Below, one piece after another: positions 51,642 through 59,012 of a stretch of 64,000 nucleotides of DNA (position 1 is the stretch's first letter; every line of letters starts with the position of its first letter). The position numbers and the translations under genes were made by a program. Source of the DNA: Limivivens faecihominis (lineage in GTDB: Bacteria; Bacillota; Clostridia; Lachnospirales; Lachnospiraceae); the NCBI RefSeq assembly GCF_020686945.1, contig NZ_JAJEPR010000001.1:62001-126000 (forward strand), written 5' to 3'. Under the pieces are notes generated by a model. That model was not told where the DNA came from, did no database searches, and was given only the letters and a program-made list of their open reading frames with translations.

Positions 51642-51840
51642 AGTATTCGTTATACTGGCAACGCTTGCACTTTCGATCCAGCTCCCCGTCATCTGCATTT
51701 CTGCATCCGGTACATTCTCCGCGGCTGCTGATCACTGCTTCCTTGAATCCGAATTTTTTCTGCCTTTGCGCCAGTTCGCAGTTCTTCAGTGCTTTCCTTG
51801 CCTGTTTGGATCTTTCTTCTACTCTTTGAAAATAATACAT
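51628..51840 (-). CDS. Small zinc-finger-like phage protein
   Basis: A 70-aa protein with a basic helical N-terminus and a C-terminal Cys cluster (GECTGCRNADDGELDRKCKR). It overlaps the nuclease gene by 22 bases. Function unknown. Confidence 0.6.
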   Translation of the reverse strand: MYYFQRVEERSKQARKALKNCELAQRQKKFGFKEAVISSRGECTGCRNADDGELDRKCKRCQYNEYYEAK

Positions 51841-52286
51841 TTCACTTTCCCGTTCTTTCTAATCATCAGGTTCTGTTCTGACATTGTATCTTCTCTTTTT
51901 CCAGCATCAATTTTCTTCAGGTTGATATATTCTTGCAGCACCCGGATCGCTTCTTCTGCCCCATAGCAAACTGTGCAGTAATGTCCTGCTGCCGCCAGTG
52001 CCTTCAGCATTTTCTTCTGGCTGTCTTCCAGTCTTCCGGTATCGTATTTCATTTCAATGTACAAACCGTTGTACATTCCCATCGGAACCGGAAGACACAG
52101 ATCCGGAATCCCAGCTTTCACGCCCATCTGTTGCAGTTTCACCGCTTCTGCTTTGTTGCGGCTCCCCCCATTCGGGCAATGATGCAGCAGTTCCAGTTCC
52201 GGATGTGCGTTCTGGTTCCATCGCGCCCAGTCCATGACGCTCATTTGCTCTGTATCCTCGTTTCTTCTTGCGTATCTTCGATTCAC
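51819..52286 (-). CDS. VRR-NUC domain nuclease
   Basis: A 155-aa protein with NGGSRNKAEAVKLQQMGVKA, GIPDLCLPVP and GLYIEMKYDTGRLEDSQKKM, the PD-(D/E)xK core of VRR-NUC (Asp in GIPD, Glu and Lys in IEMK). Phage members are stand-alone nucleases of replication or recombination modules. Start GTG 52286 follows AGGAGG and overlaps the previous stop as GTGA. Confidence 0.88.
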   Translation of the reverse strand: MNRRYARRNEDTEQMSVMDWARWNQNAHPELELLHHCPNGGSRNKAEAVKLQQMGVKAGIPDLCLPVPMGMYNGLYIEMKYDTGRLEDSQKKMLKALAAAGHYCTVCYGAEEAIRVLQEYINLKKIDAGKREDTMSEQNLMIRKNGKVKCIIFKE

Positions 52287-52402
52287 TCTTCTTCCTCCTT
52301 GCATATGTTCCAATATTTGCAGAACAGGCAGCAGTGATGGCATTGCTGGATCCTGATCATACGGATCATGTGCTGGATCTTCTTTGCGATGCTCCTGATC
52401 AT
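52283..52402 (-). CDS. Very small phage protein
   Basis: A 39-aa basic protein with a Cys/His cluster (QQCHHCCLFCKYWNIC). ATG follows GAGGAGG. It is coupled at both ends by four-base overlaps, which supports its reality. Confidence 0.55.
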   Translation of the reverse strand: MIRSIAKKIQHMIRMIRIQQCHHCCLFCKYWNICKEEEE

Positions 52403-53259
52403 CTGCGTCCCTCCTCTGCTTTCTTTTTCTCTTTCTTCAGCTGTTGCGCTCGATCCATAATCTTCGTGTTGTATGTATACTTCACAACGCCCTGATCCCA
52501 CAGATTCGCTTTTGCGCCCCGCTTCCCGTAGTTATAAACTGCCAGTGTATAGTACGGAAGATCTTCATCTGATACTGTTCCACGAAGATCGTTCTGTATT
52601 TCTGACAGATAATTCACGCCAACCAACACATTCTGATATGGATTCTTCAGGTCATACGCTCCCAATTCTTCCATCCTTTGCATGTGCCATTTTTCCGATA
52701 CCTGCATCAAACCGATTGACGTTCCATTGTCGCCTTCAGCGTCCCATCTGCATCTGGATTCCTGTTCGATCAATGCAAAAACCATTTCATAATCGACGCC
52801 ATTCTGTTCACATACAATGTATGTGTATACCTGAATGATCGTCGGTAACTCTCCGCCTGCTGCCTTGCATTCTTCAGATATTTCATGATAATAAAATCCT
52901 GTCACTTGATCGCTCCCCCAGTCCTGCGACATTGTATTCCACGGAAAATCATATGTACCATACAGACTTTTGCATCCATATACATCCGTCATGTCTGTCT
53001 GCTCCACTGGATCCTGCCGATCATACAATTCTTCGATCTGCTCCTGCTGCTGCCGGATCTCCTGATCCCACGCCTGCACCTGCTTTTCAAATTCGTGCAT
53101 TTGTATTGTCAACACCAACAGAAAAATGATCAGCGGCATCGCAAGCATTGCCGGATTCCTTGCAATGAAATCCCATGCAGCACATACGATCTTCAAAGTC
53201 TTCCTGATCAGTCTTTTGATCTTTCTTCGTGCCGTTCTCCTACTTCTTGCCCTTGTCAT
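52399..53259 (-). CDS. Membrane-anchored lytic transglycosylase (SLT)
   Basis: A 286-aa protein: a basic cytoplasmic N-terminus, one membrane helix (about 36-51), a coiled coil, and an SLT domain outside the cell with ALIEQESRCRW (catalytic Glu167), GTSIGLMQVSEKW and YTLAVYNYG. It would cut glycan strands. It lies among replication genes and overlaps the rep gene by 20 bases, so it is not part of the tail or lysis module. Such genes are more typical of conjugative elements. Confidence 0.88.
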   Translation of the reverse strand: MTRARSRRTARRKIKRLIRKTLKIVCAAWDFIARNPAMLAMPLIIFLLVLTIQMHEFEKQVQAWDQEIRQQQEQIEELYDRQDPVEQTDMTDVYGCKSLYGTYDFPWNTMSQDWGSDQVTGFYYHEISEECKAAGGELPTIIQVYTYIVCEQNGVDYEMVFALIEQESRCRWDAEGDNGTSIGLMQVSEKWHMQRMEELGAYDLKNPYQNVLVGVNYLSEIQNDLRGTVSDEDLPYYTLAVYNYGKRGAKANLWDQGVVKYTYNTKIMDRAQQLKKEKKKAEEGRR

Positions 53260-54148
53260 GTGCCGTTCCTTTCCTCAACCGCATCCGCCCGTATATGTAG
53301 AACCTGCCGTTGAACGTGTTATATTTCACTTCTGCTTCAGCAAAATCATATTTATCGCCATACCATTTCATCAAATGATCGCAGACATTCAGATCTCCTT
53401 TTACGATCCTGTCCACATCCTTCTGTTTCGTTTTGTAATGATTGACTTTTTCTTTCGGTTTCCGCAGTCCCTTTGATGCACACCATGTCTTTTGATACTT
53501 GCCTTTTTTGCTTTTCTCTTTCGTGATGTACCTTGCCATTCCGACCAGACCGTTTTCATCCCTCTGAAGCCTTCTGATCTCATTTCTTTTTCCAAGATTC
53601 CAGACCGCTTCAACTGTGTCCATATCCACATCGCCATCCATAACGATGTGATGATGCCAGCGTCCTTTTTCACTGCATTCTGTGACATACACATATCTTG
53701 CATTGCTCAATCCCTGCTTCTTTCGCTGGTAATTCAGTCGCCTGATATAGTTCTGCATGTTCTTCGTTGCCACTTCCATCGAAGCAGGCATATTGTCATC
53801 CGTGTATGTGAATGTCGCCCATATATCTCTATCCGTGAAGTTCTCACCGATCACCCTTTCGCACATCTTTTTACTGTTTTTATCGTTCAGATTCTTCTGT
53901 GCCTGTCTTTGCCTTTTTCTTTTCCCTTCATCCGGGATCTGATCTTTCTGTCCCTTTGTAAACTCTGGATAGATTTCCACTTCCAGCTGATCGCCTGATC
54001 GGATCTCCTTCGTTGCATAGATGCTTTTCACCTTGCCTTCCTTCAGGATCCTTTCTTCGTTTGCTTCCTCCATCTTATCCAGACTATTCTTGTATGCTGC
54101 TTCATAGTCGTAAGGGACATATACAGCCTTCCTTCTTTTCTTTCTCAT
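53240..54148 (-). CDS. HUH-family replication initiator (rolling-circle Rep-like)
   Basis: A 302-aa basic protein. Motif I is FTYTDD (113-118). Motif II is RWHHHIVMDG, with the metal-binding HUH histidines at 165-167. Motif III has a candidate nicking Tyr207 in MARYITKEKSKKGK. No helicase domain is fused. It would nick an origin and start replication by strand displacement, with phage SSB. The 209 bp upstream holds hairpins suitable for an origin. Confidence 0.82.
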   Translation of the reverse strand: MRKKRRKAVYVPYDYEAAYKNSLDKMEEANEERILKEGKVKSIYATKEIRSGDQLEVEIYPEFTKGQKDQIPDEGKRKRQRQAQKNLNDKNSKKMCERVIGENFTDRDIWATFTYTDDNMPASMEVATKNMQNYIRRLNYQRKKQGLSNARYVYVTECSEKGRWHHHIVMDGDVDMDTVEAVWNLGKRNEIRRLQRDENGLVGMARYITKEKSKKGKYQKTWCASKGLRKPKEKVNHYKTKQKDVDRIVKGDLNVCDHLMKWYGDKYDFAEAEVKYNTFNGRFYIYGRMRLRKGTAHDKGKK

Positions 54149-54303
54149 TCCCTTTACTTCCTTTAGTTGAATTGTTAGTATCCATTACAAGGTCGCTTTA
54201 GGAAGTCCAGAAAAGCGCGGATTCATTGACTTTTCAGGCTGTCCGGTGTACAATATCTTCGATGTGTACTATGGTTTTCGGGCATCGTCCTGAAGCCACC
54301 GTG

Positions 54304-54339
54304 AAGCCTTCTGGTGCCGCCAAGCATACCAGAAGGCTT
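54304..54339. other. Hairpin upstream of the rep gene
   Basis: A perfect 12-bp inverted repeat (AAGCCTTCTGGT with ACCAGAAGGCTT) with a 12-base loop lies in the 209-bp gap between the methyltransferase and rep genes. Followed by TTTTATATT on the + strand, it could terminate an antisense transcript or form part of a replication origin. A smaller GTACA repeat lies at about 54249-54268. Confidence 0.5.
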
Positions 54340-54357
54340 TTATATTACCCTGCTTTT

Positions 54358-55359
54358 CTAACGTCCTGCATCGCCTTCCTGACGTTCACTGTCATCCTTC
54401 TTTGTTTTCTCCTCTCTCAGAATTATCTTTCGGAAGATGCTTTCAAATATCGGAACCGCTATGCTATTCCCCGCCTGCTTATACAGTGTCATGTAATATC
54501 TTCCTTTTCTCTCATGTACAGCTTTCGCAGTTTCAAATTCTTTGTCTGTATATCCCATCAGTCGCCAGCATTCCCGTTCTGTCAAGTATCGGTATCTTCC
54601 TGATCCACAGTCAATCACCTGCGCTGGTGTTCTATCCTGTCGCGTTGTAATCGTATAAGCAAAGTCTTTGATCACTGTCGCCCTTTTTATCCCAGACGCG
54701 CCGATCACGTTATATACAGATGGCTGTGTGACGTTATATACTTCCGGAACGTTTTCGTTATCTTCCAAAAATTCGCTGATTTTACGCATAGGCGTCCTGA
54801 TCAGGCTTGTGAAATCAAATTTTTCACCATTCAGGCAACTGATCGTGAACACTCTTTCGCGTGCTTGTGGCAGTCCGAATTCTCTTGCATCTAAAACATC
54901 GTAATTATTTGTATAGCCCATTCGTTCCATCTCTTTTTGATAACGCACAAAATTCGCGATCATATGTTTCGATGTCACATTTTTCACATTTTCCCAGATT
55001 ACATATTTCGGTTTCCATTCTCCCATCTGGTCAATGATGTGAATCGTTTCCCACATCAAACTCGATCTTGTTTCGCTTCCTTCGTCTGCCCCTCTTTGAT
55101 GTCCGGCTATGCTGAAATCTTGACACGGACTTCCATGTATTAAAATGTCCGGCTTCAGATTCCATCCCACAACAGACTGTGTTTTGTATAGCAGTTCTTC
55201 ACTGAACATATTGTTATAAGATCGGACTGCTTTTTCATCAATTTCAACGTAGTCGATCGCTTTTGTTGGTATCTTCAGATTTCGCAATGCACATCGCGGG
55301 CTTCCTATTCCTCCGAATAGTTCCAAAATCTGCACTGGTCTTTCTTCTGTTGCTGTCAT
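54358..55359 (-). CDS. C5-cytosine DNA methyltransferase (orphan)
   Basis: A 333-aa enzyme with ILELFGGIGSPRCALRNLK (SAM binding), the catalytic Cys79 in HGSPCQDFS, WENVKNV, and QARERVFTISC. The target recognition region is at about residues 180-270, and LMGYTDKEFETAKAV is motif IX-like. No restriction enzyme gene is near, so it is probably an orphan that protects or regulates phage DNA. Confidence 0.92.
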   Translation of the reverse strand: MTATEERPVQILELFGGIGSPRCALRNLKIPTKAIDYVEIDEKAVRSYNNMFSEELLYKTQSVVGWNLKPDILIHGSPCQDFSIAGHQRGADEGSETRSSLMWETIHIIDQMGEWKPKYVIWENVKNVTSKHMIANFVRYQKEMERMGYTNNYDVLDAREFGLPQARERVFTISCLNGEKFDFTSLIRTPMRKISEFLEDNENVPEVYNVTQPSVYNVIGASGIKRATVIKDFAYTITTRQDRTPAQVIDCGSGRYRYLTERECWRLMGYTDKEFETAKAVHERKGRYYMTLYKQAGNSIAVPIFESIFRKIILREEKTKKDDSERQEGDAGR

Positions 55360-55653
55360 CTGTCCATTTTCCTTTCTATGTACCGCCTTTCGGCATAATC
55401 AATCTGCGCTGATCAGCGCAGTCATATATATCACCACACCCCTTCCGGCAACATCTGACGCTGCGTTGTTGCTTTTCGCATTAAAAAGCATCTGAAAACC
55501 TGTTGAACATCCGCATAGAATTCTGGCAGTCTATGCCCGCCGCTATTTTTCCACAGTGTTCATCGGACGGCTATCAGCTTGCCATCGTCAGCGATCACGT
55601 TGCCATCGTGACCGGACGGGGCTTGCGCCCCGTTTCGGCTTCTATCCTCTGAA
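55360..55653. other. Non-coding region with palindromes and direct repeats
   Basis: This 294-bp gap has no credible gene. It holds a perfect 18-bp palindrome (CTGCGCTGATCAGCGCAG, 55404-55421), two direct copies of TTGCCATCGT 21 bp apart (about 55579 and 55600), and a hairpin ACGGGGC-TTGC-GCCCCGT followed by TTTC (55616-55633). It is a candidate origin, parS or early control site. Confidence 0.55.
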
Positions 55654-55989
55654 CTATTCTTCCCATTGATAAGATGTGCAGGCTATGCATCTTTTGCATC
55701 TTTCCATCGGTTCGTCCGATACCACGCTTGCAAATCCCATACATGTCCCGTCACTATCCCTTCCTGCATTCCCGATCTTGCGTTGCAAACTACATGTCCG
55801 GATCCGTTCTTTTATCCTGCACTTCTTGCAAACGATTTTCTTTCCAACCGTTCCCCCTCTTCTCCTCGTGTATTCTGCCGCCCATGCTCTACTAACTCCT
55901 GTATCATTAGATTTCCAGCCCATGATCCACTCGCCGCATGCATCGCAATATACGTCCGTTTCTACTGTTCTTTCGATTGCCATTTTCAT
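55654..55989 (-). CDS. Zinc-binding early phage protein
   Basis: A 111-aa protein with four Cys pairs (YCDACGEW, VCKKCRIKERIRTC, RCKRCIACTS). AAAGGA precedes the ATG. It is one of several small Cys-rich proteins in the early region. Function unknown. Confidence 0.62.
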   Translation of the reverse strand: MKMAIERTVETDVYCDACGEWIMGWKSNDTGVSRAWAAEYTRRRGGTVGKKIVCKKCRIKERIRTCSLQRKIGNAGRDSDGTCMGFASVVSDEPMERCKRCIACTSYQWEE

Positions 55990-55998
55990 GTCCTTTGC

Positions 55999-56202
55999 TT
56001 AATAGTCATAATCAATATTTTCATCTGCTTCCGTGTAATACTCCCCGTCATAGCCTTTCGCCATTAGCTGATCGTAGCAGTCCCAGCAAACCAATCTGAA
56101 CGGGATCCCGTTGCAGTCCCGTGTGAACTGCATGTCACTTCGTTGCACCTGATGTCCGCACACGGGACATGTCCGGATGTCAGTCGATCTTTTCTTTGTC
56201 AC
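55999..56202 (-). CDS. Small zinc-finger early phage protein
   Basis: A 67-aa protein with CPVCGHQV and CWDCYDQL pairs, ending in an acidic tail. It overlaps the previous gene by four bases (ATGA). Confidence 0.62.
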   Translation of the reverse strand: MTKKRSTDIRTCPVCGHQVQRSDMQFTRDCNGIPFRLVCWDCYDQLMAKGYDGEYYTEADENIDYDY

Positions 56203-56519
56203 TGTCGTTCCTCCTCTCTGTTCTCTTTCATCAGCCAGATAGTTTCATCATCGTTGCAAATTCCGAAGTATTCATCTGTCCGTGTAAAGTTGAATTCAAT
56301 TCCATAAAACTGTCTGATTGCTAACTTGAAAACTTCCCATCTATCCTGACAGCTTTTACAGGTACGATCCCAGTATCCGAAGCCCAGTCCCTGATCCGGA
56401 TCGCCAATTCCCGGCGTCGCTTTTCTTCTTTCTTCCAGTGCCTGATCCCACGCCTTAATCGTTTCTTCCAGTTCTCCGCCCATTTCTGTCATCATAAATT
56501 TTTTAATATTCAGCTTCAT
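56199..56519 (-). CDS. Early phage protein of unknown function
   Basis: A 106-aa protein (GFGYWDRTCKSCQDRWEVFK, then TDEYFGICNDDETIWLMKEN). ATG 56519 follows GGCGGAAG. It has one CxxC pair. Not recognised. Confidence 0.62.
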   Translation of the reverse strand: MKLNIKKFMMTEMGGELEETIKAWDQALEERRKATPGIGDPDQGLGFGYWDRTCKSCQDRWEVFKLAIRQFYGIEFNFTRTDEYFGICNDDETIWLMKENREEERQ

Positions 56520-56568
56520 ATTCTTCCGCCTTTCATATGTACTTCCCCGATCCTTTTCGGGGAACAAA

Positions 56569-56769
56569 TTATATTGCCTTCTGTGCCATGTCTGCGCTGT
56601 ACTGCTTTCGGTTTCCATTTTCTGCGCCACCTCTTTTCAGTTCGTGGTAGATGGTGGCTCTGTGAACGTCCATTGCTTCCGCTATCTCTTCTGCACGCTT
56701 TCCCTGTTTGCACATCGCTTCAATGGCTTTTCGGTCTTCATAATTCAATCTTTTATATTTCCTTGCCAC
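56569..56769 (-). CDS. Stand-alone IS30-type helix-turn-helix protein
   Basis: A 66-aa protein that is essentially the HTH_38 domain of an IS30 transposase: RLNYEDRKAIEAMCKQG, then VHRATIYHELKRGG. It resembles residues 1-52 of the transposase at 18096-19145 (shared DR..IEA, EIA, VHR.TIY.ELKRG) but has no DDE domain and a proper stop. Start GTG 56769 follows AAGGAG. It is the first early gene, next to the right-end repeats, and may bind them to regulate transcription or transposition. Confidence 0.82.
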   Translation of the reverse strand: MARKYKRLNYEDRKAIEAMCKQGKRAEEIAEAMDVHRATIYHELKRGGAENGNRKQYSADMAQKAI

Positions 56770-56800
56770 GTTCTCATTCTCCTTTCCTTTGTAAATAAAA

Positions 56801-56890
56801 AATGCGGTAAGAGTTTTTAAGCTCTACCGCATTCTGCTTTTTGTGTAAAAAAATAAATGCGGCAGAGGTTTAATACCTCTTGTCGCATTT
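56801..56890. repeat. Right-end hairpin pair with four AATGCG motifs
   Basis: Two hairpins: arms 56801-56813 with 56822-56833, and arms 56855-56869 with 56875-56890. All four arms share the core AATGCGRYA found in the terminal inverted repeat, and the outermost arm is part of that repeat. T-runs after each on the minus strand make them tandem terminators facing the first early gene as well. They are probable transposase or HTH-protein binding sites. Confidence 0.75.
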
Positions 56891-56893
56891 AAT
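56881..56893 (-). repeat. Right terminal inverted repeat of the prophage
   Basis: TGTCGCATTTAAT is the exact reverse complement of 18068-18080. The host mecA promoter begins 43 bp further right. Confidence 0.8.
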
Positions 56894-56935
56894 TTTAAAA
56901 CTTATAATTTTTTTAATCTTTTTCCACTCATTTAC

Positions 56936-56965
56936 TTTACACAAAGCGCCAGAACGGTATATAAT
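56936..56965 (+). promoter_or_regulatory. mecA promoter
   Basis: TTTACA (56936-56941) and TATAAT (56960-56965) with an 18-bp spacer lie outside the prophage. The leader to the mecA start at 57079 contains a GCAAGC/GCTTGC inverted repeat near 57010-57022. Confidence 0.7.
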
Positions 56966-57078
56966 GATATAACCAGTTTAAAAAAAATAAAATAAAAAGC
57001 AAGGCTATGCAAGCTTGCTTGCAATAGACTGGATTTTTATTTGTCTCAACTTTTCTCAAAAAGTCAGGATGTGATAGA

Positions 57079-57858
57079 ATGAAAATTGAAAAAATCAACG
57101 ACAATCAGATACGCTGCACCCTCACAAAAGAAGATCTTTTAAGCCGGGAGATCAAACTGAGCGAGCTTGCTTATGGCACAGAGAAGGCAAAGAGTCTTTT
57201 CCGCGACATGATGCAGCAGGCCGCCTACGAATTTGGTTTTGAGGCAAACGATATTCCTCTGATGATCGAGGCAATCCCTCTTTCCTCAGATTCCATCATA
57301 CTCATCATCACGAAGGTGGAGGACCCGGAAGAGCTGGACACCCGTTTTGCCAAGTTTTCTCCCCAGCAGCCGGGCGATACGCCCTTTGGCAGCTCCCCCA
57401 TCGCTTCCAAGCTGGAAGGCGCCGATGATGTGCTGGGTCTTTTCAACAAGATCCGCAATGCCAAGAAAAAGGCAATGGAGCAGTACAACGCTGAAAATAC
57501 CACCGAGGAAACTGCGGAGAAGGAAGCGCCCGAAACCGCTCCAGCCGACACCGCAGCCTTTAATCTGACAAGGCTTTACCGGTTCCGGGATCTTGATACC
57601 GTGATCCGCGCCGCCCATATTCTGGAGGGCCATTACAACGGAGAAAACAGCCTCTACAAGGACCCGCTGACCAGAGAGTACCATCTCATCATCAGCAAAT
57701 CCGGCCACACACCGGAGGAGTTCAACAAGATCTGCAACATTCTCTCCGAGTATGCAGGCAACCGGAAATATGTGCCCACGATGCGTGCCTTCTATCAGGA
57801 ACACATGGAAATCATCGTGAAAGACGAGGCGCTGCAGAAGCTGGCGCAGCTGGCATAA
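57079..57858 (+). CDS. mecA: Adaptor protein MecA
   Basis: A 259-aa protein. The N-terminal domain (MKIEKINDNQIRCTLTKEDL, with LFRDMMQQAAYEFGF) binds substrates. A variable acidic linker (about 115-165) precedes the C-terminal domain (LYRFRDLDTVIRAAHILEGH, then NRKYVPTMRAFYQEHMEIIV), which docks on ClpC. It delivers proteins to ClpCP for degradation (family knowledge). The C-terminal domain and terminator are intact. Confidence 0.93.
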   Translation: MKIEKINDNQIRCTLTKEDLLSREIKLSELAYGTEKAKSLFRDMMQQAAYEFGFEANDIPLMIEAIPLSSDSIILIITKVEDPEELDTRFAKFSPQQPGDTPFGSSPIASKLEGADDVLGLFNKIRNAKKKAMEQYNAENTTEETAEKEAPETAPADTAAFNLTRLYRFRDLDTVIRAAHILEGHYNGENSLYKDPLTREYHLIISKSGHTPEEFNKICNILSEYAGNRKYVPTMRAFYQEHMEIIVKDEALQKLAQLA

Positions 57859-57878
57859 GAAACGAAAGCGACATAAAA

Positions 57879-57917
57879 AACGGGAAGAAATCTCCATCTG
57901 AAAGATTTCTTCCCGTT
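57879..57917. terminator. Bidirectional terminator between mecA and the DUF1858 gene
   Basis: A perfect 15-bp stem (57879-57893 with 57903-57917), with A-runs to the left and TCTGTTTTC to the right, between convergent genes. Confidence 0.88.
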
Positions 57918-57935
57918 TCTGTTTTCAAAGATAAA

Positions 57936-58160
57936 TTACTCAGCTTTTGCTTCCTGAGCCTGGCTCTCAACGAAAGCGTTTACTCTGGTGACGAGCAGAT
58001 CCGGCTCGATGCCGTGAACGTATGCAGCCTCCTCAACAGACTCCATCTGAGCGGACGGGCAACCGATGCAGTGCATTCCTGCTGCCATCAGTACTGCTCC
58101 CATATCCGGTGCTTCATTTAAAATATCTCCAATGATCATTTCTTTGCTGATTTTAATCAT
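57936..58160 (-). CDS. DUF1858 domain protein
   Basis: A 74-aa protein: ISKEMIIGDILNEAPDMGAV, then GMHCIGCPSAQMESVEEAAY. The CxxC pair and the IGDIL start are typical of DUF1858 proteins, which may bind a metal or cluster. ATG 58160 follows AAGGAGG; a longer frame to 58190 lacks a ribosome binding site. It is monocistronic. Confidence 0.88.
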   Translation of the reverse strand: MIKISKEMIIGDILNEAPDMGAVLMAAGMHCIGCPSAQMESVEEAAYVHGIEPDLLVTRVNAFVESQAQEAKAE

Positions 58161-58274
58161 GATCGTGTACCTCCTTATTGATTTTGTCACAGATATTTTT
58201 CATTATAATCTCTTTCTTTGTTTTTCGCAAGGGACAAAAGAAAGAAATAAAGATTAAAAAAATCAAAAAAACGC

Positions 58275-58303
58275 TTGCAAAACAGAACTTTGTATTGTAT
58301 AAT
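58275..58303 (+). promoter_or_regulatory. Rightward promoter in the 442-bp gap after the DUF1858 gene
   Basis: TTGCAA (58275-58280) and TATAAT (58298-58303) with a 17-bp spacer. It lies 300 bp before the 80-aa gene at 58603, so a long leader or an unannotated small RNA is possible. The rest of 58304-58602 shows no gene; a short minus-strand frame at 58345-58527 has no ribosome binding site. Confidence 0.6.
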
Positions 58304-58602
58304 AACCCGTAAGAGATTTGAAATGGACCTCTATTTATATTCTATTATATTCTGTGAGAGATATCCTCTCGCTTATTCCAAGATTTTTTTACAACTGAAC
58401 AGACAATGACAAAATGACCTTCAGCCCCGCTCCAGCTCTGTTTTTTTCTATTTTCCGTTTCATTTCTCTTGATACAAAAGAAAACCGCTTTGTATGGAAA
58501 TGGAACCGTCAGCCTGCAAAAATACAAGCCATTTTTGGACTGACAACAGGAAAGTAATATATCACAGAGAGCACATCCATTTTCGGCGGTGAAAAGAAAG
58601 GG

Positions 58603-58845
58603 GTGAGACCGATTTCAGGAAAGCACCGTGACGAGCAGTTTAAACTGTACAGCGAACTTTCCTATTATGACGGAGCAGGTATCCAACTCTGGCTGGACGG
58701 TGTACCCAGTACGCCCGAAGAGATTGCCAGGGCATGCTGCGCCAGAGAAGGAAACAGTTACATGCGGGATTACATCAGAAACGCTTCTGATAAAGTAACA
58801 GATATCGCCTTCGACTGCATCGACAAAGACGAAAAATCCAGGTGA
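58603..58845 (+). CDS. Small conserved-looking hypothetical protein
   Basis: An 80-aa soluble protein: GKHRDEQFKLYSELSYYDGA, then LWLDGVPSTPEEIARACC. The start is probably GTG 58603 with AAAGGG very close upstream, so start choice is uncertain. The composition looks coding, but I do not recognise the family. Confidence 0.6.
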   Translation: MRPISGKHRDEQFKLYSELSYYDGAGIQLWLDGVPSTPEEIARACCAREGNSYMRDYIRNASDKVTDIAFDCIDKDEKSR

Positions 58846-59012
58846 AAGCGTCCCCTTCGCAGACAGACTTGGTAAATTATTCTGATGAAAGTCGAATTTG
58901 GTCGTTTCGCAGCAGTCTCTAGTATGATATAATGAGAATTGCGGAAGCTGCTTTGCAGCGGAGCAATTCGTAGGTACAGATATAAAGATAACAGGGGCTG
59001 GAGGTCGAACGA

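Larger units (their letters stand above)
18070..56891. mobile_element. Transposase-encoding siphovirus-type prophage, about 38.8 kb
   Basis: All phage genes lie between two copies of a 13-bp perfect inverted repeat (18068-18080 and 56881-56893). The gene set is that of a long-tailed phage: terminase, portal, protease, HK97-type capsid, tail tube, tape measure, tail tip and lysis genes. No tyrosine or serine integrase is present. An IS30-family transposase occupies the left extremity, so integration by transposition is inferred. The flanks are the divergent host genes for ferredoxin and MecA. The base composition looks less G+C-rich than the host arms. Exact ends are uncertain by one to three bases; AT flanks both ends at 18068-18069 and 56892-56893. 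Confidence 0.85.

Noticed and set aside
54226..54603. A 125-codon plus-strand frame over the methyltransferase 3' end
   Set aside because: It crosses the hairpin at 54304-54339 and is antisense to the methyltransferase gene, with no supporting signals.
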